A stretch of 64,000 bases of DNA from Nitrospira lenta (GCF_900403705.1 NZ_OUNR01000016.1:62001-126000), one strand, 5' to 3'; counted from the first letter of the stretch, positions 52,853 to 62,434 are shown. Numbers and translations are program-made. Notes: a model not told the origin generated them from the letters alone.

Positions 52853-54427
52853 CTATGCATTACCTTTCAACCACTGTTTCACGACCACGGCGGTCCCGTC
52901 AGGATTCTTTCGGGCCATATCGACGATTTGCGCGCGACTCGCACTCGATTCCAGCGAGGCTTCCACCGCGCTGACGGATGCGGGCAAGGCCGGCGCCGTG
53001 GCTTCCGCCGCCGTCGCTTCCACCGTCGAGACGCCCAGCATCGCGATAAGGGGCCGGACGACAAAGAAGAGAATGAGCAGGAATAACAGCGCACCGACAC
53101 CGTATCTCATATACGGCATCCAGGGTTGCGTGCTTTCCGCGACCGCCTCGACCGTCGCGGTGGCCGGCTCTTCAGGGCCAAATCCGAACTGCACATTGAC
53201 GACCTGCACTTGATCCTGGCGTTCCGTTGAATAGCCCATCGCTTTTTTGACGATGTCTTCAATCCGCTTGATGTCTTCTTCACTGCGGGGAATATACTTT
53301 CTGATGACATCACCAGCCGGCTTGTCGGCTGCCTGACCTTCCGCGGCTTTGGGCGTTTCGTAGGTTCCGTCCACCAGGACAGCGACCGAGAGTTTCTTGA
53401 TCGAACCGATCGGCTCCACGATGCGGGAGACGGTCCGGCTGATTTCATAATTGACCGTTTCGTTCTTCGTTTGCGTCGCATTGGAACTCGTCGGCGTGGC
53501 CTCCGCTTCCGTCCCGGGCGGCACGTTGGACTGCACTCCCGGCACGCCGCCGGACATGCCGTTGACGCCGTTGGCTTTCTCTTGCCCGCGCTGTTCGCTG
53601 CGAACGACTTGCCCGTTGGGGTCGTAGCGTTCTTCCGTCGTTTCGACTTTTCTAAAGTCGATCAAGCTGGAGACGCGGACTTCCGCCTTATTCAACCCGA
53701 CGATCCGCTCGAGCATCGACTGAATCCGGCCTTCGATGTCCTTTTCAATCGTGCGTTGATATTCGAGCTGTGTATTAGACAGGCCGGCGGTTTCGTCCTG
53801 CGCCGTGGAGGATAGGAGATGACCGTGGCCGTCCACAACGGTAATATCGCGGGCCTGCAATCCCTCCACGCTGCTGGCAACGAGATGCACGACACCCTGG
53901 ACTTGCCCCTTGCTCAACACTTGGGCATTTCTGAGCGACACTACCACGGAGGCGCGGGGCCGCTCCTGTTCCGCGGCAAACAACCGCCGTTCAGGAATCG
54001 CCAAATGGACGCGCGCGCGTTCGACTTCCGGCATCTGCGCAATCGTACGAGCCAGCTCGCCTTGCAGCGCGCGCCGGTAATTCAGTTTCTGAACGAATTC
54101 CGACATTCCGATGGAGGTACGGTCAAAGATTTCATAGCCGACACCGCCGCCCTTGGGAATGCCTTGGCTGGCCAGCGTCAAGCGAAGATCGTGCACCTGT
54201 GCCGTGGGCACAAGAATCGTGGCTCCCCCGCCCGTCGTATCGTAGGGCGTCTTTGACTCCTTCAATTTATCGATAATCGACGACGCGTCTTCACTATTGA
54301 GATTCGTGAAGAGCACTTGCATGTCCGGTTGTTGCGTCCAGAGGGCGAGCGCAATGAGGCCGGCGACGGAGCCCGCCAGCGCAACCAGAATGATCATGCG
54401 TTGATTGATCGAGAATTTCGAAAACAT
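52853..54427 (-). CDS. fliF: Flagellar MS-ring protein FliF
   Basis: A 524-residue FliF with two membrane segments (LVALAGSVAGLIALALW near the N-terminus and YGVGALLFLLILFFVVRPLI near ~445-465). Ring-building motifs lie between (MQVLFTNLNSEDASSIIDKL, LNYRRALQGELARTI, PERRLFAAEQERPRASVVV). The cytosolic tail that binds FliG is present (AQIVDMARKNPDGTAVVVKQWL). It is the base of the rotor and houses the export gate. Confidence 0.97.
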   Translation of the reverse strand: MFSKFSINQRMIILVALAGSVAGLIALALWTQQPDMQVLFTNLNSEDASSIIDKLKESKTPYDTTGGGATILVPTAQVHDLRLTLASQGIPKGGGVGYEIFDRTSIGMSEFVQKLNYRRALQGELARTIAQMPEVERARVHLAIPERRLFAAEQERPRASVVVSLRNAQVLSKGQVQGVVHLVASSVEGLQARDITVVDGHGHLLSSTAQDETAGLSNTQLEYQRTIEKDIEGRIQSMLERIVGLNKAEVRVSSLIDFRKVETTEERYDPNGQVVRSEQRGQEKANGVNGMSGGVPGVQSNVPPGTEAEATPTSSNATQTKNETVNYEISRTVSRIVEPIGSIKKLSVAVLVDGTYETPKAAEGQAADKPAGDVIRKYIPRSEEDIKRIEDIVKKAMGYSTERQDQVQVVNVQFGFGPEEPATATVEAVAESTQPWMPYMRYGVGALLFLLILFFVVRPLIAMLGVSTVEATAAEATAPALPASVSAVEASLESSASRAQIVDMARKNPDGTAVVVKQWLKGNA

Positions 54428-54464
54428 ACAGCTGGTTTACCTCATCCGCCTCAAAAGGCCCCGG

Positions 54465-54770
54465 TCACACTTGCATCCGTTGAATTTCTTCGTACGCCGT
54501 CACGAGTTTGTTGCGAATCTGCATCATCAGCTGGAACGACGCATCGGCCTGCTGCAACGCCACCATCGTCGTATGGAGGTCTGACGATTGACCGGTCACC
54601 AGGGCATCGACGGCCTGATTGGCCTGGAGCTGCACGTCATTCGCTTTTCCGATGGCGTTTTTGAGCGAATCCAAGAACCCGCCGGATGCGGATGAGTCCG
54701 CCGGTCCGACCGGAGCAATCCTGTCCGCAATGGGGGGAAGAATCGGCGAGATGCCTTGAATGGGTGTCAT
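54465..54770 (-). CDS. fliE: Rod-MS-ring junction protein FliE
   Basis: A 101-residue FliE of normal length. Core: SGGFLDSLKNAIGKANDVQLQ and the C-terminal DASFQLMMQIRNKLVTAYEEIQRM. It joins the rod to FliF and opens the export channel. GGGAGG site before ATG 54770; 3 bp after flgC. Confidence 0.96.
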   Translation of the reverse strand: MTPIQGISPILPPIADRIAPVGPADSSASGGFLDSLKNAIGKANDVQLQANQAVDALVTGQSSDLHTTMVALQQADASFQLMMQIRNKLVTAYEEIQRMQV

Positions 54771-54773
54771 GGT

Positions 54774-55223
54774 TTACCTCCCGATCTCCAGAGCCTTCGA
54801 CCGCATCGTGCGCATCGCGTTAATCGCCTGGACGTTGGCTTCATAGGCCCGCGAAGCGCCGATCATATTGACCATCTCTTCCATCACATTGACATTCGGC
54901 AAACGGACAAACCCTTTGGGGTCGGCATCAGGATGATGTGGATCGTAGATCAACTGTCCCGGTTTCTGATCCTCGACGACGCGCGACACCGCCACGCCTT
55001 CCAGTGCGTGCGCCGTTGTGCCCATGGCCACCTGGCGAAAGGCTTTTTGGAATGCACTGGGCACCGGGGCGGAATGAAACACCACGTCCCGCCGCTTGTA
55101 AGGCCCGCCGCCGGGGGTACGCGTAGACTGGGCGTTGGCCAGGTTGCTGGCAATGACGTTCAGGCGGCGCCGTTGCGCATCCAACCCGGAAACCGAGACT
55201 GCCATCGCATCTGACATATCCAT
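54774..55223 (-). CDS. flgC: Proximal rod protein FlgC
   Basis: 149 residues from ATG 55223 with AAAGGAG; the longer start at 55247 has no site. Rod signature: RRRLNVIASNLANAQSTRTP. C-terminus: NVMEEMVNMIGASRAYEANVQ. Normal length (134-150). Encoded directly after flgB. Confidence 0.95.
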   Translation of the reverse strand: MDMSDAMAVSVSGLDAQRRRLNVIASNLANAQSTRTPGGGPYKRRDVVFHSAPVPSAFQKAFRQVAMGTTAHALEGVAVSRVVEDQKPGQLIYDPHHPDADPKGFVRLPNVNVMEEMVNMIGASRAYEANVQAINAMRTMRSKALEIGR

Positions 55224-55243
55224 CGTCGTGTCTCCTTTCGCCG

Positions 55244-55651
55244 TCAACGGGCGTCGCGAATCGCACTGAGGAGCTGGCGGAACCGTTGAGCGGTAATGGT
55301 CGCCGCCGTGTTGTACTGTCCGGCATTGTCTGAAGACTTTGCCATTTCCAATTCCAGATTGACGGAGTTCGCATCCATGGGGAGATCGCCGGCGGGCACT
55401 TCCGCCAGTTTTCCCGTGACGGCCTGATATCCTTGCCCGCGCAATCCGATGTGTTGTCCTTGCGTCACTGCCATGGTGAGCGGAAAGCGACCCTTGTGCG
55501 CCGCGCGCAGTTGTTGGGCGAACTGCAGATCGGAGGCGCGATACCCCGGCGTTTCTTCATTGGCCAGGTTGGATGCAATCACCCGCTGTCTGGCGCTGGA
55601 CAAATCGAGACTTCGATGTAGCAACTGCATGGTTTTATCGATCAGTTCCAT
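55244..55651 (-). CDS. flgB: Proximal rod protein FlgB
   Basis: 135 residues from ATG 55651 with AAGGAGG; an upstream in-frame start at 55684 would overlap the predicted transcription start. Rod signature: RQRVIASNLANEETPGYRAS. The C-terminal segment SVNLELEMAKSSDNAGQYNT is typical. First gene of flgBC-fliEFGHIJ-motE-like. Confidence 0.95.
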   Translation of the reverse strand: MELIDKTMQLLHRSLDLSSARQRVIASNLANEETPGYRASDLQFAQQLRAAHKGRFPLTMAVTQGQHIGLRGQGYQAVTGKLAEVPAGDLPMDANSVNLELEMAKSSDNAGQYNTAATITAQRFRQLLSAIRDAR

Positions 55652-55691
55652 GGCTACCTCCTTCGGTGTGAATCCCCATCTCATGTTCTAT

Positions 55692-55707
55692 AGCAACGTC
55701 GATGCCT
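55692..55707 (-). promoter_or_regulatory. Sigma-54 promoter of flgBC-fliEFGHIJ
   Basis: Minus-strand AGGCAT-N5-TTGCT with GG-N10-GC spacing, 41 bp before flgB. It lies between the flrC terminator hairpin and flgB. Confidence 0.72.
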
Positions 55708-55720
55708 AAGAATGGCCCGC

Positions 55721-55755
55721 GCGTTGCCCGGTCTATTCGCTAGACCCGGCAACGC
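55721..55755 (-). terminator. Hairpin after flrC
   Basis: A 14-bp stem with one mismatch (arms GCGTTGCCCGGTCT and AGACCCGGCAACGC, 7-base loop) lies 39 bp beyond the flrC stop. No strong T-tract follows on the minus strand. It isolates the flrC operon from the flgB promoter. Confidence 0.6.
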
Positions 55756-55793
55756 TTGCCGAGTCGTATCCTGCCTATGGGAAGATCTGTCAC

Positions 55794-57203
55794 TTACGAG
55801 TGCTCCGACATCGTCAGCGGCAGTTCCGTCTCACGATACTCTCGCAGTTTGTTCCGCAAGGTCCGGATGCTGATTCCCAGTTCTTTCGCCGCATGGGTCC
55901 GGTTATCCTTCACTCGCGATAATGTCTTGAAAATCAGCTCCCGCTCCATTTCCCAGAGCGATCCGTTCACGGCGGCCGGCGTGGCGGCTGGTGCCGGGTT
56001 CGCGGGCGCCGCCTGGTCTTGACGGGCGTCGGGAAGGTGCATCGGAAGAATGGTCCCCTGTCCGGCGAGCAAGACGGCACGCTCCATCACATTTTCAAGT
56101 TCCCGGACGTTCCCTTTCCACGCCAGTGTCTGGAGATGCGCCACGGCCGCTTCGGACAAGGCCGGTTGAGCGACGCCATTTCTGACGGCGGAGGCGCCAG
56201 TAAAATGGCGTGCCAGCAAGGCGATATCGGCCGGCCGTTCTCTCAGCGGCGGGACGGTAATGGGAAACACATTGAGCCGGTAATACAAGTCTTCCCGGAA
56301 GCGCCCCTGTTCCACTTCGCGATAGAGGGTACGGTTTGTGGTCGCGATCACCCGAATGTTGACGGCCACCGGATCGCGGCCGCCGATACGATCGACTTCC
56401 CGTTCCTGCAAGACTCGCAAGAGCTTGGCCTGCAAGCTCAAGTTCATTTCGCTGATTTCATCCAAAAGAATGGTGCCGGTGTGCGCCATTTCAAACTTGC
56501 CGATCTTCTTCATCATCGCCCCGGTAAACGCGCCGCGCTCATGTCCGAACAGCTCGCTTTCCAGCAAACCATCCGGCAAGGCGGCGCAATTCACGGCGAT
56601 GAACGGCCGGTGGGCGCGCGGACTGCGTGTATGGATGAACCGGGCCAGTAATTCCTTTCCGGTGCCGCTCTCGCCATTGATCAAGACGGTCGCTTGACTG
56701 GCTGCCACGCCCTCAACGGTGCTGAGCAACCGGATCATGCCGGGGTCTTGCGTCAGAATCGCACGGCCTTCAACGGCAGTCGAAGTGCCCGGAGAGTCGA
56801 GATCGCGCCCTTCTTTGAGATTGGCGATGACCCGTTCCAGCAAATCCATGGAGAACGGCTTGAGTAAATAGTCGCTCGCCCCGAACTTCATCGCATCCAC
56901 CGCGGTCTCCACGGTCCCATAGGCCGTCATCAGGACAATCACGGTCTGAGGGGCGCGCGCCTTGATGTCCTTGATGAGGTCCAACCCGGTCATGCGCGGC
57001 ATCTTCAGATCCGTAATGACCAGCCAGGGACGGAAGCGCGTCACCCGCTCTAACGCATCGGCCCCGTCGATGGCGCCTTGCACCTCATAGCCCAGTCGAC
57101 GCACGGATTCCATGAGCGCCGTGCGCATCGATGGTTCATCGTCCACGATAAGAATCCGCTCGGAGTGTTCACCGCCTTCTATGCTTGTTTCACGATCATT
57201 CAT
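55794..57203 (-). CDS. flrC: Sigma-54-dependent flagellar response regulator (FlrC/FleR-like)
   Basis: A 469-residue NtrC-family activator. Receiver: ILIVDDEPSM, phospho-Asp in VITDLKMPRMTG, Lys in YLLKPFS. AAA+ domain: GESGTGKELLARFIH and the sigma-54-contacting GAFTGA. C-terminal Fis-type helix-turn-helix: RTHAAKELGISIRTLRNKL. It should activate the sigma-54 promoters seen before flgB, fliL, flgF and possibly fliK. Translated with the kinase gene (8-bp overlap). Phosphorylation by the adjacent kinase is the natural reading. Confidence 0.9.
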   Translation of the reverse strand: MNDRETSIEGGEHSERILIVDDEPSMRTALMESVRRLGYEVQGAIDGADALERVTRFRPWLVITDLKMPRMTGLDLIKDIKARAPQTVIVLMTAYGTVETAVDAMKFGASDYLLKPFSMDLLERVIANLKEGRDLDSPGTSTAVEGRAILTQDPGMIRLLSTVEGVAASQATVLINGESGTGKELLARFIHTRSPRAHRPFIAVNCAALPDGLLESELFGHERGAFTGAMMKKIGKFEMAHTGTILLDEISEMNLSLQAKLLRVLQEREVDRIGGRDPVAVNIRVIATTNRTLYREVEQGRFREDLYYRLNVFPITVPPLRERPADIALLARHFTGASAVRNGVAQPALSEAAVAHLQTLAWKGNVRELENVMERAVLLAGQGTILPMHLPDARQDQAAPANPAPAATPAAVNGSLWEMERELIFKTLSRVKDNRTHAAKELGISIRTLRNKLREYRETELPLTMSEHS

Positions 57204-58500
57204 GGGTAGACTCCTCCATCAACTCGCTAAGGGCGATCGTTTTTGAATCGGACAGCGGTCTCTCCCCCTGGCCGTTCCATTCATGCGGTTCCCCGTCTCG
57301 CAGAGACGGTTCCGTCGGGTACGGCAGCAGGATGGTAAAGGTCGTGCCGTCACCGAGCCGGCTCTCGACATCGATCCGGCCATGATGCGCATCGATAATC
57401 GCATGGACGATCGCCAGCCCTAATCCGGTTCCCTCATCCTTCGTCGTAAAAAACGGATCGAAGATCCTGGACCGATGGGCCGGATCGATGCCGGGGCCAT
57501 TGTCGGCGATGGTCATGCAGATGGCGCGCCCGCCGAGGGCCTGCTCGTCCGCTTGCACGAGCTTGAGCGTCAGAATGCCTCCGGCGGGCATGGCTTGAAT
57601 GGCGTTCAGGATCAGGTTCAACACCACTTGCTTGAACTGCCCTTGGTTGCACCAGATCGCCGGAATCCGGGGATCGAGATCAAGCCGGATATCCACGGGG
57701 GTTTTGGTAATGGCGTGGGCTGCGAGGGTCAAGGCATCCAACACCAGCGTTTCGACAGGCTGCCACCCGCGTGCCGACCGCTCCGGTTGCGTATAGATCA
57801 ATAAATTCGACAGCAAACGATCGAGGCCATGGACTGCCTGCGAAATCTGTTCGGCGTAGGCCAGGCTTGCAGGCTGCTCGTGCAGGTCGCGCCGCAGCAT
57901 GGAGGCGAACAGTTCGATGCTGCCCAGCGGGTTGCGAATCTCATGGGCGATGCGTCCCACCATTTCACCCATCGCCACGAAGCGATGCTGGCGCTGCAGG
58001 CGTTCTTCCAATTGACACATCTTCGTCACATCGTGAATGAGGATCAGCTGGCCGGAAGACTGTCCCGGTGAGGCCTCCAATGAGCGTTGGGCGATGGTCA
58101 GTACATGAGACTCGTGCCGTTGAGGCTGTTCGCTCACGGTGAGCTGAAGCTCGGCCATGAGCGTGGCAGCGGATTGTCCCCTGAGCGTATCGGCGGGGCG
58201 GCTCAACAACCGGCTCGCGGCCGCATTCACTCGGGTGATATGACCGTCGAGATCCAGCACCAAGACTCCGGTCGTGAGGGAGTCCAAAATGCCATTCAGG
58301 TGTGCCCGCATCGCTTCATTTTCCTGAAGCTGCTGTCGCAAGGCAGCATTACTTTGCGAGAGCTCCACATCCATCTGTTCAATGCGGTCCGTCAGCGTGG
58401 AATAGGACTGCTGCAGCGTATGGGCCGCCTGATCAAACGTGTGAAAGGCCTCCTGAAGCAGATCGCGTTCAGCGGGATGCAATGCGGTCGATGTGGTCAT
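57196..58500 (-). CDS. flrB: Flagellar sensor histidine kinase (FlrB/FleS-like)
   Basis: A 434-residue soluble kinase. An N-terminal coiled coil (~15-65) precedes a PAS domain ([18 protein letters not shown]). HisKA has [18 protein letters not shown] (phospho-His ~190). HATPase has the N-box [14 protein letters not shown] and G boxes IADNGPGI and GTGLGLAIV. No membrane segment, as in FlrB/FleS, which sense the state of basal-body assembly. It lies between the TPR gene (4-bp overlap) and flrC (8-bp overlap). Confidence 0.9.
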   Translation of the reverse strand: MTTSTALHPAERDLLQEAFHTFDQAAHTLQQSYSTLTDRIEQMDVELSQSNAALRQQLQENEAMRAHLNGILDSLTTGVLVLDLDGHITRVNAAASRLLSRPADTLRGQSAATLMAELQLTVSEQPQRHESHVLTIAQRSLEASPGQSSGQLILIHDVTKMCQLEERLQRQHRFVAMGEMVGRIAHEIRNPLGSIELFASMLRRDLHEQPASLAYAEQISQAVHGLDRLLSNLLIYTQPERSARGWQPVETLVLDALTLAAHAITKTPVDIRLDLDPRIPAIWCNQGQFKQVVLNLILNAIQAMPAGGILTLKLVQADEQALGGRAICMTIADNGPGIDPAHRSRIFDPFFTTKDEGTGLGLAIVHAIIDAHHGRIDVESRLGDGTTFTILLPYPTEPSLRDGEPHEWNGQGERPLSDSKTIALSELMEESTHE

Positions 58501-60662
58501 AGTCCCTCCTGCGGCAATTGCCGTTCTTGTTTGATGCTTTCATGGATTGAGCTTGAAAACCGGGTTACCAGCGCGTCATCTGTCTGTCCGAGCTCGGCGA
58601 GCGCGACCGTGGCGCGATCGGGTTGTTTTAACGCCTGCCAGCCACGGACAATCTGAAGCCGAGCCCATTGGAGCTGAGACTGATTGGGCTTTTTCTCGAT
58701 GACGCTGTGGTATACGTCGATGGCCTCTTGATACCGTTTCATCTGTGCCAGCAGATCGGCATAGGCGAGCAGCGCGTCGATGGTCTTCGGCGCCCCTGCT
58801 TTAAAGGCCTCTTCTGTCGCAATCACGGCTTCCTCATGCTTGTTGAGGCGCAGAAACACCGTGGCCATCTGTTGATACATCCAGGGACGATCCGCATGTT
58901 GGGGATGATGGAGCATCCAGGCTCGGCAGAAATGCAGGAGGCCGGCCAGATCGCCCTCATCCGCCATCGTCTGCACCAGAAGATGGAGCGCTTCCTGCTC
59001 GCCCTGGCCGGTGGGATACTCCAAGCGATAGCGCTCCAGCACCTTTCTAGCTGCCGCCGTGTCGTGTTGCGAGAGATAAACCTTCGCCAGGCCTAGGAGT
59101 GCCTGTTCCGTCACCAGAGGGCGTTTGGTTCCTTTGGTCATCAGCTGATAAAGGCGGCCGGCTTCGGTCGTAAAGCCCAGGCGGTCGTGAGCATCGGCAA
59201 TTTCGAGCAGGAGTGGAGAAGATAAATAATGCCGTTCAGCAGCGGGCCCATGCCGATGAAAGAGGGTCGTCAGCGTCAAATCGTCGTGTGAGCGAACGGC
59301 GGCTTCCATCCAGGGACGCAAGATCGTGGCGAGGCGCTCGCCGGCTTTGGCCGGCCAGGGATCGTCAGGCCCTCCGCTGGACCGATCGGCGACCTGTTTA
59401 TAGGCGATCAACGCCGGTGCAATTTCCTCCGCTTGCTCCAGATGCGCAGCCACTTGAAAGAGCGCTTCGCTCCCGATGGCATCGTGGTCATGTTGCGCAG
59501 CCACCGCACGCATGTACTTGAGATACTCCTCCACACTCTGATTCGGAGGAGGCGTGTCATACATCAGCCTCGCCGCACTTTGGCTTGCCGACGGGGTTCC
59601 GTCCGCGGGAGTCTGTTTCACTCGCAGGGTGGCCAGGCGCACCGCCGCCAACGCTGCCGGCGGGGTCTCTACGTAGTGCGCCGCAATAAATCCATAAAAG
59701 AATTCCGCGCTGGGCAGGTATTGTGAGGACTGAAGGCTATCTGCCAGCCGCAAGAGCATGGCCGGCGCATCCTGGTGTGCGGGATACAGATTGTAAAATT
59801 GCAAGAGCAAGCCCCGGCCGATCACCTCATGGTGCAGTTCCAGTTGAATCGACGCATAGCGTCCGAGAGCCAGGGGGTTCATTCGCAGGGACTTTGGCCA
59901 GCGTCGATACGCCAGGTCATACATCGCCGACGCATCTTGAGTGCGCCGTTGATGAAAGAGGGACGAGGCCAGGCCCATGGTGGCGTGCAGCAGAATAAGA
60001 TCGTGACTGCTCCGTTTTCTCAAATCTTCGAACGTCAGCTCCGCATCCCTCCATTTATCCAGGGCCAACGCGGTATAGCCGAGGCCTAACAAGGCTCGCT
60101 CCCCGTCCGGCGACTGTGCATTGTGCGACAGCGCCCGCTCATACAGCGATTGGGCTTCCTGATGCCACCCTTGCGAGAGATACACATCGGCCATGCGCCA
60201 TTCCGCACGTTTTGCGTTCAGTGATTGCGGATAATCCCGCAGCAGCGTCTTGTATCGATCGAGCGCGTCCAGCCGGTTGCCGTTCGCCGTATCTTCCTTC
60301 AGCGAGGTTTCTGCGAGAAATGCCATGGCCGTGGGCGTCAGCGCGCTTTCCGGCTGTTGCGACACGACTTTTTCAAATAGCCTGCGGGCCTGACTCCACT
60401 CCCCCCTGCCATACGCGTTCAGGCCTTCCTGCAAGGCCAAGGCATCCATGCCTTGCGATTGTCCTTCGAGCCTCGGTCCGTCATCCGGCAAGTTGGTTAA
60501 GACAAGTTCGGCCGAGTCAGAGGCGTGAGCCGACGTGGAGGGCGTAGCCGTCGTCGAACCGGCATGCACGAGGGTAAGGTCTCCGGACGCCAGTGGGCGC
60601 AGGCAAAACCATGCGAGGAGCAAGAGGGTCAGTTGTGTCCAAGATCGGTGTGATGAGTACAC
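58497..60662 (-). CDS. Exported TPR-repeat protein co-encoded with FlrBC
   Basis: A 721-residue protein from GTG 60662; an in-frame stop lies just upstream, so no longer form is possible. A signal peptide (LTLLLLAWFCLRPLASG) is followed by many tetratricopeptide-like helical repeats, e.g. GEWSQARRLFEKVVSQQPES, ALDRYKTLLRDYPQS, GWHQEAQSLYERALSHNAQS and RYQEAIDVYHSVIEKKPNQS. It should be periplasmic or surface-held and act as a binding scaffold. Its stop overlaps flrB (ATGA), so it is made with the flagellar two-component pair; a link between envelope and FlrB is conceivable but unproven. I recognise no named family. Confidence 0.75.
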   Translation of the reverse strand: MYSSHRSWTQLTLLLLAWFCLRPLASGDLTLVHAGSTTATPSTSAHASDSAELVLTNLPDDGPRLEGQSQGMDALALQEGLNAYGRGEWSQARRLFEKVVSQQPESALTPTAMAFLAETSLKEDTANGNRLDALDRYKTLLRDYPQSLNAKRAEWRMADVYLSQGWHQEAQSLYERALSHNAQSPDGERALLGLGYTALALDKWRDAELTFEDLRKRSSHDLILLHATMGLASSLFHQRRTQDASAMYDLAYRRWPKSLRMNPLALGRYASIQLELHHEVIGRGLLLQFYNLYPAHQDAPAMLLRLADSLQSSQYLPSAEFFYGFIAAHYVETPPAALAAVRLATLRVKQTPADGTPSASQSAARLMYDTPPPNQSVEEYLKYMRAVAAQHDHDAIGSEALFQVAAHLEQAEEIAPALIAYKQVADRSSGGPDDPWPAKAGERLATILRPWMEAAVRSHDDLTLTTLFHRHGPAAERHYLSSPLLLEIADAHDRLGFTTEAGRLYQLMTKGTKRPLVTEQALLGLAKVYLSQHDTAAARKVLERYRLEYPTGQGEQEALHLLVQTMADEGDLAGLLHFCRAWMLHHPQHADRPWMYQQMATVFLRLNKHEEAVIATEEAFKAGAPKTIDALLAYADLLAQMKRYQEAIDVYHSVIEKKPNQSQLQWARLQIVRGWQALKQPDRATVALAELGQTDDALVTRFSSSIHESIKQERQLPQEGL

Positions 60663-60676
60663 GGCAAGGCTACTTC

Positions 60677-60692
60677 AGCAAAGACCGTGCCT
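60677..60692 (-). promoter_or_regulatory. Sigma-54 promoter of the TPR-flrB-flrC operon
   Basis: Minus-strand AGGCAC-N5-TTGCT with GG-N10-GC spacing. Transcription would begin near 60666, four bases before the GTG start, giving an almost leaderless mRNA. Confidence 0.6.
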
Positions 60693-60823
60693 TTAGCCGC
60701 GAGGGTAGACTTCGTTGAATATCGGGGCGGATGGAGCGGATTCTGTCGATGGGGTGGATCGGACGTCAAATCGTCCGACAGGGAGAGGTGCAGGCCGTCA
60801 ATGATTTGACGACAGCGGACGCG

Positions 60824-62236
60824 CTAATTCGGAAAGGCATCGACGCGGGGTTTGGCGTCGATCCCTCGGCGTTTCAACTTCTCAACGAGTGTGGTGCGAT
60901 TGACGTGGAGCAGCTGCGCCGCGCGTGCGGTGACGCCGTTGGCTTTGCGCATGGCTTCTCCGATCAACTGATTCTCGTAGTGCTCCACTTCATTGGACAG
61001 ATGAATTCCGTCTTCGGTAAATCGGATGAACTGGTCCTTCATCTCTGGCTGACTGGCGGCTTTCTTGTGCAGCTTTTCGGGCAAGTCGGCAACGGTCAAG
61101 AGCCCCTGTTTCTTGAGCACGACCAGGCGCTCGATCATGTTTTCCAACTCGCGAATATTCCCGGGCCAGTGAAAAGCCGTCAACAACTCTAAGGCCTCAG
61201 GAGCAAGTCCCGAAATAGCGGTTTGCTTCATATGATTGAAGCGCTTCAGGAAATGTTCAATCAGCAATGGAATATCGCTTTGCCGGTCGCGCAACGGCGG
61301 CGTCACAATCGGAATGACGTTGAGGCGATAAAAGAGGTCTTGCCGGAAGCGTTTCTCCTCAACCATCTTTTCGAGGTCCTGGTTGGTGGCGGCGACAATT
61401 CGCACATCGACCTGGATCGTCCGGCTCCCTCCGACCCGCTCAAAGGATCGCTCTTGTATCACTCTCAACAGCTTGACCTGCAGGGAGAGACTCATCTCGC
61501 CGACTTCGTCGAGAAAGATCGTTCCGCCGTTGGCAAGTTCGAATCGGCCCATGCGTGTTTGGGCCGCGCCGGTGAAGGCGCCCTTTTCATGCCCAAACAG
61601 CTCTGATTCCAGCAACGTTTCAGGAATGGCTCCACAATTGACGGGCACCATGGGGCGATCTTTACGGGAACTATTGAAGTGGAGCATGCGCGCCACCAGT
61701 TCTTTTCCCGTTCCACTTTCCCCCTGAATCAACACGGTGCTGTCGCTGTCGGCGACTTTTTGCACAAAGTCCAGGACTTGCCGCATCGGTTCGCTGATCC
61801 CGATCAATTGTTCCAGGCGATACTGTTCGCGGACGGCTTTCCGAAGAAGATGGTTTTCCTGGCGGAGGCGTTGAAACTCGATGGCCTTTTTCACGACGAC
61901 TACCACGGTATCGGGGTCGAAAGGCTTCGTCACAAAATCGAAGGCGCCCGCTTTCATGGCCTGAACCGCACACTCCACGGTTCCAAATCCGGTCATGACG
62001 ATAGAAATGACCTTCGAGTCGATCCTCGTCACTCGTTCAATGACTTCGAGACCGTTAATATCCGGCAGCTGGAAGTCTGTCACCAGAATCTGAACGGGAC
62101 GTTCTTTGACGACTTGGATGCCCGTGGTGGCATCGGCGGCAACTGAAACGGTATAGCCCTCTGCAGACAATGTTTCCTGCAGGACGTCGCGCACCGCTTG
62201 GTCGTCGTCAATGACTAAAATATGAGGAGCAGTCAT
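60824..62236 (-). CDS. Sigma-54-dependent NtrC-family response regulator
   Basis: 470 residues from ATG 62236, where the receiver domain begins (ILVIDDDQAV; phospho-Asp in ILVTDFQLPDING; Lys in FVTKPFD). In-frame starts at 62275 and 62296 are possible; no ribosome site settles it. AAA+ domain with GESGTGKELVARMLH and GAFTGA; C-terminal Fis-type HTH in ARAAQLLHVNRTTLVEKL. It resembles the flagellar master activator role (FlrA/FleQ) by location, but unlike FleQ its receiver is fully conserved. No kinase is adjacent. It could be activated by the hybrid kinase or FlrB. Confidence 0.85.
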   Translation of the reverse strand: MTAPHILVIDDDQAVRDVLQETLSAEGYTVSVAADATTGIQVVKERPVQILVTDFQLPDINGLEVIERVTRIDSKVISIVMTGFGTVECAVQAMKAGAFDFVTKPFDPDTVVVVVKKAIEFQRLRQENHLLRKAVREQYRLEQLIGISEPMRQVLDFVQKVADSDSTVLIQGESGTGKELVARMLHFNSSRKDRPMVPVNCGAIPETLLESELFGHEKGAFTGAAQTRMGRFELANGGTIFLDEVGEMSLSLQVKLLRVIQERSFERVGGSRTIQVDVRIVAATNQDLEKMVEEKRFRQDLFYRLNVIPIVTPPLRDRQSDIPLLIEHFLKRFNHMKQTAISGLAPEALELLTAFHWPGNIRELENMIERLVVLKKQGLLTVADLPEKLHKKAASQPEMKDQFIRFTEDGIHLSNEVEHYENQLIGEAMRKANGVTARAAQLLHVNRTTLVEKLKRRGIDAKPRVDAFPN

Positions 62237-62359
62237 CAGATATTTATTCCGCAGCACGGGTAGAAGTTGGCGCATAGAATAAAGATCCTGTGGCATCAAT
62301 GCAAGCCTAACAAAGCATCACAGGCTGATTCGCCAATCGCAGGTTTCTCGACCAATTCC

Positions 62360-62389
62360 TTGACAGAATATTTGGGGAGTTGCTAGGGT
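62360..62389 (+). promoter_or_regulatory. Promoter of the tRNA-Thr locus
   Basis: TTGACA (62360-62365), an 18-base spacer and TAGGGT (62384-62389), 46 bp before the tRNA 5' end. A 6-bp hairpin (CCCTGC/GCAGGG, 62405-62422) lies in the leader. Confidence 0.55.
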
Positions 62390-62434
62390 GCGCGTAGTGG
62401 CGAGCCCTGCTGTGCGGCAGGGTATTTCCATGTG

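Noticed and set aside
62405-62422. Hairpin before the tRNA as a terminator
   Set aside because: No T-tract follows and it lies between the promoter and the tRNA; more likely part of the leader.
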